Source: Planctomycetaceae bacterium (GTDB taxonomy: Bacteria; Planctomycetota; Planctomycetia; Pirellulales; UBA1268). From it: a DNA stretch of 40,336 nucleotides. Shown here piece after piece: positions 40,103 through 40,336 of the stretch; within the stretch, counting starts at the first letter, position 1; every line of letters starts with the position of its first letter. The translations under genes and the position numbers were made by a program. The stretch covers positions 1-40,336 of the forward strand of contig JAJTED010000025.1 of NCBI GenBank assembly GCA_021300535.1, in the 5' to 3' direction. The notes under the pieces were generated by a model. It saw only the letters and a list, made by a program, of their open reading frames with translations. It made no database searches and was not told where the DNA came from.

Positions 40103-40336
40103 GTTGGAGCGTTGGCAGAGGGTGGCGGGCCGGCGGGCCCATGCCGCCGTCAGGCGGCCACGGCCGCCCGGAGGTGCGGCCGCCCGGCCGTCCGGTGAAC
40201 CCTCGGCGTTCGCCGCGACGGCCCAAGGCTGTCGGGGCCATGGATGGGCTGGTTTTCGCGCCGGCGCATCCCTTCGGGCCTGCTTCGGCTTACGCGAGGC
40301 TCGCCGGGAAGGCGAGCCATCGCAGGTCGAGGCACA

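Noticed and set aside
40103-40336. GC-rich palindromic stretch at the right edge (gccgccgtcaggcggc, ggccgcccggaggtgcggccgcccgg)
   Set aside because: May be another repeat but it appears only once here and is cut by the window end.

Overview
This is a high-GC chromosomal window whose gene content resembles a planctomycete (PVC-type heme-binding CxxCH protein, DUF1559 pseudopilin-like protein, ThuA and VCBS-repeat proteins, planctomycete-style PilM operon). The real genes are mostly long ORFs: citrate synthase, a PpiC-type peptidyl-prolyl isomerase, the PVC heme/VCBS/ThuA group, DUF1559, a membrane-fused spermidine synthase-like protein, Mfd, acetolactate synthase, a PilM-led operon, a GH38/57-like gene coupled to cmk and plsC, a Ser/Thr kinase with a degenerate receiver-like tail, and an ATP-grasp/alpha-E pair. 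Many of the listed ORFs are antisense or frame shadows caused by high GC and are not genes. The most unusual signal is a dispersed intergenic repeat family. It is built from REP-like hairpins with a GGAG or GGTG foot (consensus about ACCCGGAGTCCCCGGGTTTCCACCCGGGGCTTCTT, plus a variant ACCCGGAGTCCCCCGGCTTCCGCCGGGGGCTTTTT). The hairpins are arranged as inverted pairs around conserved cores at seven or more intergenic sites, with local tandem amplification, shared end points, a 24-bp inverted-repeat bracket, and a separate hairpin-rich module. Other notable points are a pilM broken by an apparent internal deletion with frameshift, an IS1380-type transposase remnant, a decayed gene near 12 kb, and an unlisted 28-aa lysine-rich ORF. 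No CRISPR array, tRNA or rRNA was recognised. All family assignments come from reading the translations; no database search was possible.
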